From the NCBI GenBank assembly GCA_963764805.1, contig CAVXUB010000001.1:682001-746000 (forward strand): DNA of 64,000 bases, in the 5' to 3' direction. Below, piece by piece: positions 47,470 to 56,770 of this stretch. Position 1 is the first letter of the stretch. Each line of letters starts with the position of its first letter. This stretch comes from CAVXUB01 sp963764805. GTDB lineage: Bacteria > Actinomycetota > Acidimicrobiia > Acidimicrobiales > Bog-793. A program made the position numbers and the translations under genes. The notes beneath the pieces were generated by a model. It was not told where the DNA came from. It searched no databases and worked only from the letters and a program-made list of their open reading frames with translations.

Positions 47470-48089
47470 GTGGTCGAGGACGAACAGGACGCCGGGGAGG
47501 CGCCAGAACCTGACACCGGGAGAGCGGCGGGCGCAGCCGACGCCGGCGCAGCCGGCGGTCTTGATCTCGGCGGGCTCCTTTCGCAGGCGATGGAGATGCA
47601 AGGACGCCTGGCAGGTATGCAGGAGGCGGCCGCCGAGACGGTGGTGGAGGGTCGATCCGGTGGCGGTGCCGTGACGATCGAAGTGACGGGGGATCTGACC
47701 TTCCGCAGCGTGACGATCGATCCTGCGGCAGTCGATCCCGAGGACATCTCGTTGCTGGAGGACATGGTCCTCGCCGCCCTGCGGGACGCAATGGACCAGA
47801 TCTCGGAGATGAGCCAATCGACGATGGAACAGGCCGGGCTCGGCAGCTTGTCCGCGCTCAGCGAGATGATGGGGCTGGGCGATCTGGGGGCCGTCGGCGG
47901 GGCCGGCGGGGCCGGCATGGGCGTTGGCTCATTGGCCGAACTCGGTTTCCCCGGGCTCCCGGGCTTCCTCGGCGAGGGTAACGACGCCGATGACGATGAC
48001 GAGGACGAGGACGAGGAGAGGTCGAGGACGAGGTCGAGGACGACGAGCCGGCGCGTGATGATGCCCCGGGCGAAGGCAGTGCCGGCTGA
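47470..48089 (+). CDS. ebfC: YbaB/EbfC nucleoid-associated protein with acidic tail (frameshift near 48018)
   Basis: DNA-binding dimer. The core (about 40-120) reads LLSQAMEMQGRLAGMQEA, then VTIEVTGDLTFRSVTIDP. The N-terminal 30 residues are acidic and Ala/Gly-rich. After a Gly-rich part (GGAGGAGMGVGS) comes a long Asp/Glu run. The open frame there turns basic (RSRTRSR) and runs past the recR start, whereas one frame over gives EDEVEDDEPARDDAPGEG and a TGA at 48087-48089, 3 nt before recR. This is the likelier end. Start is the GTG at 47470, 3 nt after the dnaX stop. Confidence 0.88.
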
Positions 48090-48092
48090 GCC

Positions 48093-48692
48093 GTGTTCAT
48101 CGGATCCATTCAAGAGCTCGTCGATGAGCTGGGCAGGCTGCCGGGCATAGGACCAAAGTCGGCGCAGCGGATCGCATTTCACATCCTGAAGATCGCCAAC
48201 GAGGACGCCATCCGCCTGGCGAACACCATCATCCAGGTGAAGGAGCGGACCTCGCTCTGCACCCGCTGCTTCAACATCGGCGAGGGAGAGCTCTGCGCCA
48301 TCTGTACGGACGCCCGCCGCGACAGCACACTGGTCTGCGTCGTCGAGGATCCCCGCGACATCGTCGCAGTCGAGAGGACGAGAGAGTTCCGGGGGACGTA
48401 CCACGTGCTCGGCGGCGCCCTCAACCCCATCGAGGGAGTCGGGCCCGATCAACTTCGCGTACGGGAACTGCTCACCCGGATCCAGGCAGAGGGGATAGGC
48501 GAGGTCATCCTCTGCACCAACCCGAACCTGGAGGGGGAGGCGACGGCCATCTACCTGGCGCGCCTCCTCGGCCCCATCGGAATCAAAGTGACCCGGATTG
48601 CGAGCGGGTTGCCGGTGGGGGGCGACCTTGAGTACGCCGACGCTCTGACGCTCGGACGGGCACTGGAGGGCCGACGGGAGATGCCCGCCTAA
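48093..48692 (+). CDS. recR: Recombination mediator RecR
   Basis: RecFOR-pathway protein of 199 residues, complete. A helix-hairpin-helix (LPGIGPKSAQRIAFHIL, about 16-32), a C4 zinc finger (Cys56, Cys59, Cys68, Cys71 in SLCTRC and LCAIC) and a TOPRIM domain (about 79-175, with VCVVEDPRDI) are followed by the Walker-like TNPNLEGEATA and the C-terminal GGDLEYADALTLGRAL. Start is GTG, 3 nt after the proposed ebfC stop. It is the third gene of dnaX-ebfC-recR, a conserved bacterial operon. Confidence 0.96.
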   Translation: MFIGSIQELVDELGRLPGIGPKSAQRIAFHILKIANEDAIRLANTIIQVKERTSLCTRCFNIGEGELCAICTDARRDSTLVCVVEDPRDIVAVERTREFRGTYHVLGGALNPIEGVGPDQLRVRELLTRIQAEGIGEVILCTNPNLEGEATAIYLARLLGPIGIKVTRIASGLPVGGDLEYADALTLGRALEGRREMPA

Positions 48693-48738
48693 ACGCTTGC
48701 CGATGCCTTTCGTGGCATTTCGTGCTATACCGTGCGGA

Positions 48739-49676
48739 GTGGGCTCTTCCCAGGCTGTAGACCCGTGGCTCACGGAGCTCCTGCGGGAACAACTCGGGAT
48801 TGTCACGCGCGAACAAGCCCATGCGGTCGGACTGTCGGACAAGGAGCTCACGAGGATGCTGGATCTCGGCGATCTCGTGCGGCTGCGGCCGGGACTCTAC
48901 AGGTCCCTATTGGTTCCCCCGTGCTTCGAGCAGGAAGCGTTCGCTGCGGTCGTAGCACATCCGCCCGTTACTGCCGTGACGGGTCAAGCCGCCGCATACC
49001 TGTGGGGGCTACTGCCACAGCCACCGACAAAGGTTCGGCTGGTGTCCAATCAACGACTCCGCGACGCCCACCTCCGTAAGGATCTCTCACCCGAAGACGT
49101 CGTGCGGAGGTGCAACATCCCGGTCACCTCACTCGCCTGGACCGTCGGTGACCTGGCGGCGACCATGCCAGACCGGGAACACGTGACGTTGGTTGACAAG
49201 GCCCTGAGCATCAAGGCAGTGACCATCGACGAGCTCGTGGAGCAGGCGGGAAGAACAGGCCAGGGCCGACATGGTGGCACCTCCAAATTGCGCTCGGCGC
49301 TGGAGGTGTGGCAGTTGCGCCCGGAGATGGAGAGCGTGGCCGAAGCAGCCATCCTTCGCGCCTTCCTACGGCGAGGCATCCCGCTGCCCGAGTCACAGCA
49401 CGAGTTCGGCGCGGCCGGCGAACCTGTCGCATGGACTTCGCCTGGCCAGAGGTGAAGATCGGACTGGAGGTCGACGGGTTCGGATACCACTCCGATAGGA
49501 GGGCCTTCGCGGACGACCGGCAGCGGGACATCGAGCTCCAGCTGGCCGGTTGGCGCATCGTGCGGGTGGCAGCTGCGGATGCCCTCTACGCACCCGATGC
49601 CACATGCGACGTGATCGCCCGGCTGCTTGGACGTCGCCGGCTGTCTCGGAGCCGGCTTGCGGGGAACTTTGTGTAA
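48739..49676 (+). CDS. AbiEi-like N-domain plus DUF559 endonuclease-fold protein (frameshift near 49435)
   Basis: Protein of about 312 residues. The N-terminal region (GIVTREQAHAVGLSDKELTR, winged helix; VRLRPGLYR) resembles the AbiEi_4 antitoxin-like domain. A helical middle is followed by the C-terminal Vsr-like DUF559 domain: MDFAWPEVKIGLEVDGFGYH, then RDIELQLAGWRIVRVAA, with Asp/Glu and Lys residues placed as in the family. The shift is near 49435, in the GEPV-to-MDFAWP junction. Start is the GTG at 48739. Such proteins are common in Actinobacteria with unknown function; defence or DNA processing is possible but not shown. Confidence 0.78.
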
Positions 49677-49744
49677 TGAACGGCCGGAATTCCGCGCTAA
49701 CCGCGCGCATTTGAGGAGTCCGATACACAATCCTCGCCGGTTCG

Positions 49745-50928
49745 TCAGATCGTTTCCACGAGGATCGCATCGCCCTGTCCGCCTCCACCGCACAGAGGCA
49801 GCGCCGGCCGCCGCCACGCCGGCGCAGCTCGTTGAGCAGCGTGATGACGAGGCGCGTGCCGGACATCCCGATGGGGTGACCTAGGGCGATGGCGCCGCCG
49901 TTCACGTTGGTGATGTCGTCTGTGATGCCGAGGTCGTCCATGGATGCGAGCCCGACGGCGGCGAAGGCCTCGTTGATCTCGAAGAGGTTGACGTCGCCGA
50001 CCGCGAGCCCTGCCTTGTCGAGAGCCTGCTTGGCGGCCCGTGACGGCTGGTGCAGCAACGAGGCGTCCGGACCGGCGACCTGGCCGTAAGCCGACGACCT
50101 CGCCGAGCGGGGTGATCCCGAGCGACTCCGCCTCGGCGGCCGAGACGACCATAACCGCGGCGCCGCCGTCGGAGATCTGGCTGGCGTTGCCGGCGGTGAT
50201 GGTGCCGTCGGCTTGTCGAAGGCGGGCCTCAGCGCTGCCGAGCGACTCGGCGGTCGTCCCAGGGCGGACACCTTCGTCGGTGTCGACGACGATCGGGTCG
50301 CCTTTTCGCTGCGGGATGGAGACCGGCATGATCTCCGCCAGCGAACTTGCCGTCTTTGATGGCGGCTGCCGCCCGCTCGTGCGACAGGGCGGCAGAACGC
50401 AGTCCTGGCGTTCGCGGCTTGATGCGGCCCCGTGTCGTAACGCTCGGTGCTGAGACCCATCGCGCAGTGGTCGAACTCGCAGTAGAGCCCGTCGTACATC
50501 ATCGAGTCGACGACCTTCTGTCGCCGAGCCGGTATCCGGCGCGAGCGCCCGGCAGCAGGTACGGCGCCTGCGTCATCGACTCCATGCCGCCGGCGACGAC
50601 CACGTCGGCTTCGCCTGCGCGGATCAGCAGGTCCGCGAGGTAGATGGCGTTCAGCCCCGAGAGGCAGACCTTGTTGATCGTGGTGGCGGGCACCGTCATC
50701 GGGATACCCGCCTTGACGGCGGCCTGGCGTGCGGTGATCTGGCCTTGGCCGGCCTGCAGGACCTGGCCCATGAAGACGTAGTCGACCTCGCTCGGGCGCG
50801 ATCCCGGCGCGCTCGAGCGCGGCGGCGATGGCGAAGCCGCCGAGGTCCATGCCGGTGAATCCGGCGAGCGCACCCGAGAGCTTGCCGATCGGAGTGCGGG
50901 CGCCAGAGACGATGACGGAACCGGGCAT
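49745..50928 (-). CDS. Acetyl-CoA C-acyltransferase / beta-ketothiolase (several frameshifts)
   Basis: Thiolase of about 394 residues that condenses two acetyl-CoA or cleaves 3-ketoacyl-CoA. Pieces in order: SVIVSGARTPIGKLSGALAG from the ATG at 50926; DYVFMGQVLQAGQGQITARQ; the nucleophile Cys in TINKVCLSGLNAIY; EFDHCAMGLSTERYDTG; DGTITAGNASQISDGGAAV; FEINEAFAAVGLAS; and NVNGGAIALGHPIGMSG (catalytic His), ending with the CxG motif LCGGGGQGDA. Every motif is present, so base-call errors are likely. AGGAGG is 7 nt before the ATG. Divergent from the ccr gene, with 114 nt between, so co-regulation is plausible. Probably feeds acetoacetyl-CoA to the neighbouring pathway. Confidence 0.88.
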
Positions 50929-51042
50929 TGGGGGACCTCCTGCAGTTCTTCGTGACTGGCCGGCGATATCGTCGGCGAATCGAGTGTACCGACCCGACTG
51001 CCCACTGAGCCCGCAAACGTGACCGTCGGAGTAAGCTCGCGC

Positions 51043-52394
51043 ATGGAGCCATTCCGGCAGGCGATTCTCGCCGGGGCGCCGGGCGAAGAGATCGCCGCCA
51101 TTGCCGCTGCCCGAGACCTACCGTGCCGCCTACGTGCTGCAAGGACGAGGTCGAAGATGTTCGAGGGCCTGGCGTCCAAGGAGAAGGACCCTCGCAAGTC
51201 ACTCCACGTCGAGCGAGGTCGCGTACCCGAGCCTGGCGCCTGACGAGGCCTCGTCGCCGTGATGGCGGGCGCAATCAACTTCAACACCGTGTGGACCTCG
51301 ATCTTCGAACCCCTGCCGACGTTCGGCTTCCTGGAGAGGCTCGGCAAGGAGAGCAGCTGGGGCGCGCGCCACGATCTGACCTTACCACGTCGTGGGTTCG
51401 GACGCCTCAGGCGTTGTGCTCCGTACTGGGTCCGCCGTGCGCGACTGGAAGCCGGGCGACAGGGTCGTGATCGCACTGCAACTACGTCGACGGCCAGGAC
51501 CCGTGCGGCGCACGACGATTCGATGTTGGCTCGAACCAGAGGATCTGGGGTTTCGAGACGAACTTCGGTGGGCTGGCGGACCTTGCCGTCGTGCAAGGCC
51601 AACCAGCTCATGCCGAAGCCCGCCCATCTCTCGTGGGAGGAGGCGGCGCTGCAACGCTCTCTGCAACTCGACCGCCTACCGGATGCTGGTGTCGCAAAAC
51701 GGCGCCGAGATGAAGCAGGGTGACGTGGTCCTCGTCTGGGGGGCGACCGGCGGCCTCGGCGGTTACGCCGTCCAGTACGTCCTGAACGGCGGCGGGATGC
51801 CGGTCGGCGTCGTGTCGTCCGGCCGAGAAGGTGGAGCTGCTCTGGCGGCATCGGTGTCGAAGCAATCATCGACCGCCCCGCCGCCGACTACAAGTTCTGG
51901 GGCGACGAGCACACCCAGGACGAGGCGGAGTGGCGCCGCCTCGGCAAGGACATCAGGGCGCTCGTCGGGGAGGACCCCGACATCGTGTTCGAGCACCCGG
52001 GCCGGCAGACGATGGGGGCCTCGGTCTTCGTTGCAAGCGGGGCGGCACGATGGTCACCTGCGCGGCCACCTCGGGCTACATGATCGAGTACGACAACCGT
52101 CACCTCTGGATGAAGCTGAAGACCATCAAGGGCCGTCACTTCGCCAACTACCGGGAGGCCTGGGAGGCGAACCGGCTCGATGTGCAAGGGCCGGATCCAG
52201 CCGACCCTGTCGATCAGTGTACCCGCTGCAGGAGGTGGGCGAGGCGGCGGCCCAGGTGCACTCACAATCTCCACGAGGGGAAGATCGGCGTGCTCTGCCT
52301 GTCGCCGGAAGAGGGCCTCGGCATGGACGACCCCGAGTTCCGGGCCAAGGTCGGTGAGGACAAGATCACGGCTTTCAGGCGGCTCGGAGCATGA
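51043..52394 (+). CDS. ccr: Crotonyl-CoA carboxylase/reductase (about ten frameshifts)
   Basis: NADPH-dependent reductive carboxylase making ethylmalonyl-CoA from crotonyl-CoA and CO2. The gene is shattered by indels, but motifs appear in the right order: MEPFRQAILAGAPGEEI, FEGLASKEKDPRKSLHVE, AINFNTVWTSIFEPLPTFGF, VGSDASGVVLRTG with DWKPGDRVVI, QLMPKPAHLSWEEAAL, the Rossmann string LVWGATGGLGGYAVQY, TMVTCAATSGYMIEYDN and KIGVLCLSPEEGLGMDDPEF. These identify the Ccr family (medium-chain dehydrogenase type), not simple quinone reductases. The 1352-nt span fits about 450 residues. Some missing bases are in homopolymers (for example GGCCTC for GCCCTC near 51255). It overlaps the epimerase start by ATGA. 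Confidence 0.88.
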
Positions 52395-52803
52395 GCGAGC
52401 CGTTCCAGCTCACCGAGATCGACCACGTCGCGATCGCGGTCAAGGACCTCGATGCCGCCGTCGCCTGGTACGAGCGCACTTCGGTGCAACGGTCGCCCAT
52501 CGGGAGGCAATCGAGAGCGACGGCGTCGAGGAGGCGCTGCTCAAGGTAGCCGACTCCTACATGCAACTGCTGACACCGACTCGCGAGGACTCGCCCGTGG
52601 CCAAGTACTTGGAGAAGCGGGGCGAAGGGATCCACCACGTCGGCTACAGGGTCACCGATTGCGCCGCCGCGCTCGAGGCGATGACCGAAGCGGGCGCCGA
52701 GACGATCGACAAGGCGCCGCGGCCGGGGTCGCGGGGCACGACCGTCGCCTTCGTGCACCCCCGAAGCGCCTTCGGCACTCTGATCGAGCTCGTCCAGGAG
52801 TAG
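52391..52803 (+). CDS. mce: Methylmalonyl/ethylmalonyl-CoA epimerase (frameshift near 52475)
   Basis: VOC-fold epimerase of about 137 residues interconverting the (2R) and (2S) acyl-malonyl-CoA esters. The first frame is LTEIDHVAIAVKDLDAAVAW, then the fold resumes as FGATVAHREAIESDGVEEAL one frame over. LEKRGEGIHHVGYRV and the end FVHPRSAFGTLIELVQE match the family, including the HH pair and C-terminal Glu metal ligand. The ATG overlaps the ccr stop (ATGA), so translation is coupled. Position between ccr and the carboxylase gene supports a role with ethylmalonyl- and methylmalonyl-CoA. Confidence 0.88.
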
Positions 52804-52873
52804 ACCGATGAGCGAGCAGGGGCAGCTCAAGGCCCCATTCGGGCGCTCCCGCCGGGTCCGGTAGCCTTCGCCC

Positions 52874-54449
52874 ATGCCCGATGTGACGACGCCCGACCAC
52901 TCGATGTCGGCGCGCCTCAAAGCACTTGAGGAGCGCCAGGAAGAGGCGTTCAACGCCGGCTCGCCCCGCTCGGTCAAGGCGCACCGTCGAAAGGCAAGAT
53001 GACCGCCCGCGAGCGGATCGAGTACCTCCTCGACGAAGGGTCCTTCGAAGAGCTGGACATGCTCGTGCGGCACCGCGCCCACGGCATGGGGCTGGAGAGG
53101 ACACGGCCGCTCACCGATGGCGTCATCACCGGTTTCGGGACGATCGACGGCCGCCGGGTGTGCGTGTTCAGCCAGGACTTCACCGTCTTCGGGGGCGCCC
53201 TCGGCGAGGTCTACGCCGAGAAGATCCACAAGGTGATGGATCTGGCGCTGAAGACCGGCGTGCCGGTCGATTGGTCTCAACGACTCCGGCGGCGCCCGCA
53301 TCCAGGAAGGCGTCGTGGCGCTGCACTCCTACGGCGGCATCTTCTACCGCAATGTGCTGGCGTCGGGAGTTGTCCCGCAGATCTCCGTGATCCTCGGCCC
53401 TTGCGCCGGCGGCGCCGTCTACTCGCCTGCGATGACCGACTTCATCTTCATGGTGCACGGGACGTCCCACATGTTCATCACCGGCCCCGATGTGGTGAAG
53501 ACGGTGACGGGCGAGGAGGTCACGCTCGAGCAGCTGGGCGGCGCCATGAGCCACGCCACCCGCTCCGGCGTGGCCACCTTCGTGTCGCCCGACGAGAAGA
53601 GCTGCCTCGACGAGGTCCGCTACCTCCTCTCGTTTCTCCCGTCAAACAACCTCGAGGTCCCGCCTATCCTCGACCCACCCGAGGACTCCGAGACGCAGAT
53701 CCCGGAGCTGCGGGACCTCGTGCCCGACAGCCCCAACCAGCCCTACGACATGAAGAGGCTGATCACGGCGGTCGTCGACGAGGGCGAGTACCTGGAGTAC
53801 TTCCCGCACTGGGCGATGAACCTCACTTGTGGCTTCGCTCGCATCGGGGGCCGGGTGGTCGGGATCGTCGGAAACCAGCCGAACGTGCTGGCGGGCGTGC
53901 TCGACATCGACTCCTCCGAGAAGGGGGCGCGCTTCGTGCGCACCTGCGACGCCTTCAACATCCCGCTCGTCACCTTCGTCGACGTCCCCGGCTTCATGCC
54001 GGGCACCGACCAGGAGTACGGGGGGATCATCCGCCATGGCGCCAAGCTCCTCTACGCCTACTGCGAGGCCACCGTCCCCAGGGTGCAGATCATCACCCGC
54101 AAGGCCTACGGCGGGGCCTACGTCGTCATGGACTCGAAGTCGATCGGTACCGATCTCGCCTTCGCCTGGCCGTCGGCAGAGCTGGCGGTCATGGGACCTC
54201 AGGGCGCCGTGGAGATCGTCTTCAGGAGGGAGCTCGCCGATTCGCCCGACGCCGCCGCCCGCCGGGCCGAGCTCGTCGAGGAGTACACGGAGCGCTACGC
54301 CAACCCGTACGTGGCGGCCGAGCGTGGGTTCGTGGACGACGTCATCGACCCCGCCGACACACGGCGCGTGCTCGATGAAGAGCCTCTCGATCCTCGCCTC
54401 CAAGCGAGAAGACCTACCAAAACGCAAGCACGGCAACGTTCCCCTCTGA
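52874..54449 (+). CDS. pccB: Acyl-CoA (propionyl-CoA) carboxylase beta subunit (three frameshifts)
   Basis: Carboxyltransferase of about 525 residues. Start ATG at 52874 (MPDVTTPDHSMSARLKALEE). Shifts near 52985 and 53268 interrupt the first part (MTARERIEYLLDEGSFEELD, VFSQDFTVFGGALGEVYAEK). From GARIQEGVVAL the core is intact: ILGPCAGGAVYSPAMTDF, FVDVPGFMPGTDQEYGG (catalytic acyl-CoA loop) and ITRKAYGGAYVVMDS. A third shift near 54378 restores the usual tail SLSILASKREDLPKRKHGN to TGA 54447-54449. It would work with a biotinylated alpha subunit encoded elsewhere. Propionyl-CoA or a related ester is the likely substrate. Confidence 0.93.
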
Positions 54450-54673
54450 TGCGCCCCAGCCCCGGTCCTGTGATCGAGGGAGGGCTGACGCCAACTCCCG
54501 ACGTCGTGGCTGCGATCGTCGCCGCCGCCGAAGTGTGCTGGCCGCGTCCGGTCGTCCTGCAGGCAACGGATCCCGAGAGGAGGAACGGACCCGAGTACGT
54601 CTGGCGGATGTCCGGCCGCTGGTGGAACAAGCCCGTCGCCATGCGCCGCGACCGCCCCTGGACCGAGTGGTGA
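54449..54673 (+). CDS. Small acyl-CoA carboxylase epsilon-like subunit
   Basis: A 74-residue reading frame whose ATG overlaps the pccB stop (TGATG). It reads PVIEGGLTPTPDVVAAIVAA, a helical segment, then RMSGRWWNKPVAMRRDRPW. The WW-rich, basic tail matches the AccE/epsilon subunits that stabilise actinobacterial acyl-CoA carboxylase complexes. The overlap with pccB supports translational coupling and complex membership. The family is short and variable, so the assignment is good but not certain. It is followed by the convergent mutase gene. Confidence 0.72.
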   Translation: MRPSPGPVIEGGLTPTPDVVAAIVAAAEVCWPRPVVLQATDPERRNGPEYVWRMSGRWWNKPVAMRRDRPWTEW

Positions 54674-54703
54674 GACTGACCCTATCGGGGTAGCCGGGGA
54701 CCG

Positions 54704-56716
54704 TTAGGTTGGCCGGCCCCGCCCCGCCTCCGGCCCAGCCGCAGCCCCAGCGCCAGCAGCCTGGCGGCGCTCGCGCACGATCGAGGCGATCTCGGTGAGA
54801 ATCGTGCCGATGGCGTAATCCTTCGGCGTGTACACGGCCGCGACGCCGATCTCGGCGAGCTTCAGCTGGTCGGCCTCGGGGATGATCCCACCCACGACGA
54901 CCGGTGCATCGACGCCCGCCTCACGCAGGCGCCCGATCACCTCGGGAACGAGCTCCAGGTGCGACCCGGAGAGGATCGACAGGCCGATCACGTCCACGTC
55001 CTCGTCGCGCGCCGCGGCAGCAATCTGGGCCGGCGTCAGGCGGATCCCTTGGTAGACCACCTCGAAACCCGCATCCCGAGCGGCGACGGCGATCTGCTCG
55101 GCACCGTTGGAATGCCCGTCCAGGCCTGGTTTCGCGACCAGGATGCGAGGTCGGCCGCCCGGCATCGACCGCACGGCAGAGGCCGCCTCGGCCAGCTCGG
55201 CCCCGCGGCGGCCGACGCCACCGCCGACCCCCGTCGGCGCCCGGTACTCGCCGAAGACCTCGCGGAGTGCTCCCGCCCACTCTCCCGTCGTGCCACCAGC
55301 GTGGGCGAGGGCGATGGTCGGCGGCATGATGTTCTCTTCGGCGGCGGCCACCCGGCGCAGCTCGGCAAGGGCGCTATCGACCGCGGCCGCATCACGGGAC
55401 TCCCGCCACGACGCCACATCGCGGCGAAGCTCCGCCTCGACAGCGGGATCGACGCGCAGGATCGAGCCTCCCGGATCGCCGGCACCGTGCAATGGCGAGG
55501 GCTCCGTCTCCTCGAAACAGTTGACGCCGACCACCTTCAGCTCGCCCGACTCGATCCGCCGCAACCGCTCCGCGTGCGAGCCGACGAGTCGCGACTTCAG
55601 CTCCTCGATCGCCTCGAACGCACCCCCGAGCTCGATCACCTCCTGCAGCTCGTCCCACGCCGCTGCCGCCATCTCGGAAGTGCGTGCCTCCACGATGTGC
55701 GAGCCGGCGAACAGGTCCTCGTACTCCAACAGGTCCGTCTCGTAGGCGAGCACTTGCTGGATCCGCAAGGACCATTGCTGGTCGGCCGGCCGCGGCAGGC
55801 CGAGGGCTTCGTTCCAGGCCGGGAGCTGGATCGCCCGCGCCCGTGCGTCGCGGGACAACGTCACGCCCAACGCCTCGAGCACGATCCGCTGGATGTTGTT
55901 CTCGGGCTGGGCCTCGGTCAGGCCGAGGGAGTTGACCTGCACGCCGTAGCGGAAGCGGAGAAGCTTCGGGTCCGAGACGCCGTAGCGCTCCCTCCCGATG
56001 CGGTCCCAAAGCTGCCCGAAGGCCCGCATCTTGCAAACTTCCTCGACGAAACGAACTCCTGCGTTCACGAAGAACGAGATCCGCCCGAAAACTTCTGGCA
56101 TCACCTCCGCCGGCACTTGGCCCGAATCGCGCACGCCATCCAACACCGCGACGGCAGTCGCCAGCGCGTAGGCGACCTCCTGCACTGGCGTCGCCCCGGC
56201 CTCCTGCAGGTGGTAGCTGCAGACGTTGATCGGGTTCCACTTCGGGACCTCGCGCACCGCAAAGGCGATCATGTCGACGATCAGCCGCAGACTCGGTGCG
56301 GGCGGGAAGATATAGGTACCCCGCGAGAGGTACTCCTTGACGATGTCGCCCTGGGTAGTACCTTGCAGTGACCGGACGTCCACGCCTTTGTCCTCGGCGT
56401 TGGCGATGTAGAGGGCGAACAGCCAGGGCGCCGTGGCGTTGATGGTCATCGAGGTGTTCATCTCGCCGACGGGGATCCCATCGAGCAGCTGCTCCATGTG
56501 GCCGAGATGGACCACGGGAACGCCGACCTTGCCCACCTCGCCCGTCGCCTCGGCAGCATCGGGGTCGTAGCCGATCTGCGTCGGCAGGTCGAAGGCGATC
56601 GACAGCCCGGTCTGCCCCTTCGTCAAGTTCATGCGGTAGAGCGCATTGGACGCACGGGCCGACGAGTGACCGGAGTAGGTGCGCATCACCCACGGCTTGT
56701 CGATGGGGCCGCTCAT
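54704..56716 (-). CDS. ecm: Ethylmalonyl-CoA mutase (MeaA-type, B12-dependent)
   Basis: Coenzyme-B12 mutase of 670 residues, intact, converting ethylmalonyl-CoA to methylsuccinyl-CoA. The TIM barrel has PWVMRTYSGHSSARASNALY, FDLPTQIGYDP, EMNTSMTINATAPWLFALYI, LQGTTQGDIVKEYLSRG and NVCSYHLQEAGATPVQE. The B12 domain (about 530-655) has KPGLDGHSNGAEQ with the cobalt-binding D-x-H-x-x-G. The RTYSGHSSARASN start and single-chain length of about 670 are typical of MeaA/Ecm, rather than of methylmalonyl-CoA mutase large subunits (over 700). Overlapping substrate range is possible. It follows the hbd gene on the same strand. Confidence 0.9.
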   Translation of the reverse strand: MSGPIDKPWVMRTYSGHSSARASNALYRMNLTKGQTGLSIAFDLPTQIGYDPDAAEATGEVGKVGVPVVHLGHMEQLLDGIPVGEMNTSMTINATAPWLFALYIANAEDKGVDVRSLQGTTQGDIVKEYLSRGTYIFPPAPSLRLIVDMIAFAVREVPKWNPINVCSYHLQEAGATPVQEVAYALATAVAVLDGVRDSGQVPAEVMPEVFGRISFFVNAGVRFVEEVCKMRAFGQLWDRIGRERYGVSDPKLLRFRYGVQVNSLGLTEAQPENNIQRIVLEALGVTLSRDARARAIQLPAWNEALGLPRPADQQWSLRIQQVLAYETDLLEYEDLFAGSHIVEARTSEMAAAAWDELQEVIELGGAFEAIEELKSRLVGSHAERLRRIESGELKVVGVNCFEETEPSPLHGAGDPGGSILRVDPAVEAELRRDVASWRESRDAAAVDSALAELRRVAAAEENIMPPTIALAHAGGTTGEWAGALREVFGEYRAPTGVGGGVGRRGAELAEAASAVRSMPGGRPRILVAKPGLDGHSNGAEQIAVAARDAGFEVVYQGIRLTPAQIAAAARDEDVDVIGLSILSGSHLELVPEVIGRLREAGVDAPVVVGGIIPEADQLKLAEIGVAAVYTPKDYAIGTILTEIASIVRERRQAAGAGAAAGPEAGRGRPT

Positions 56717-56770
56717 CGCACGATCACGAGGTTCACGGTACCGGGGAGGATATGAGTGCCGGGGCGGCTC

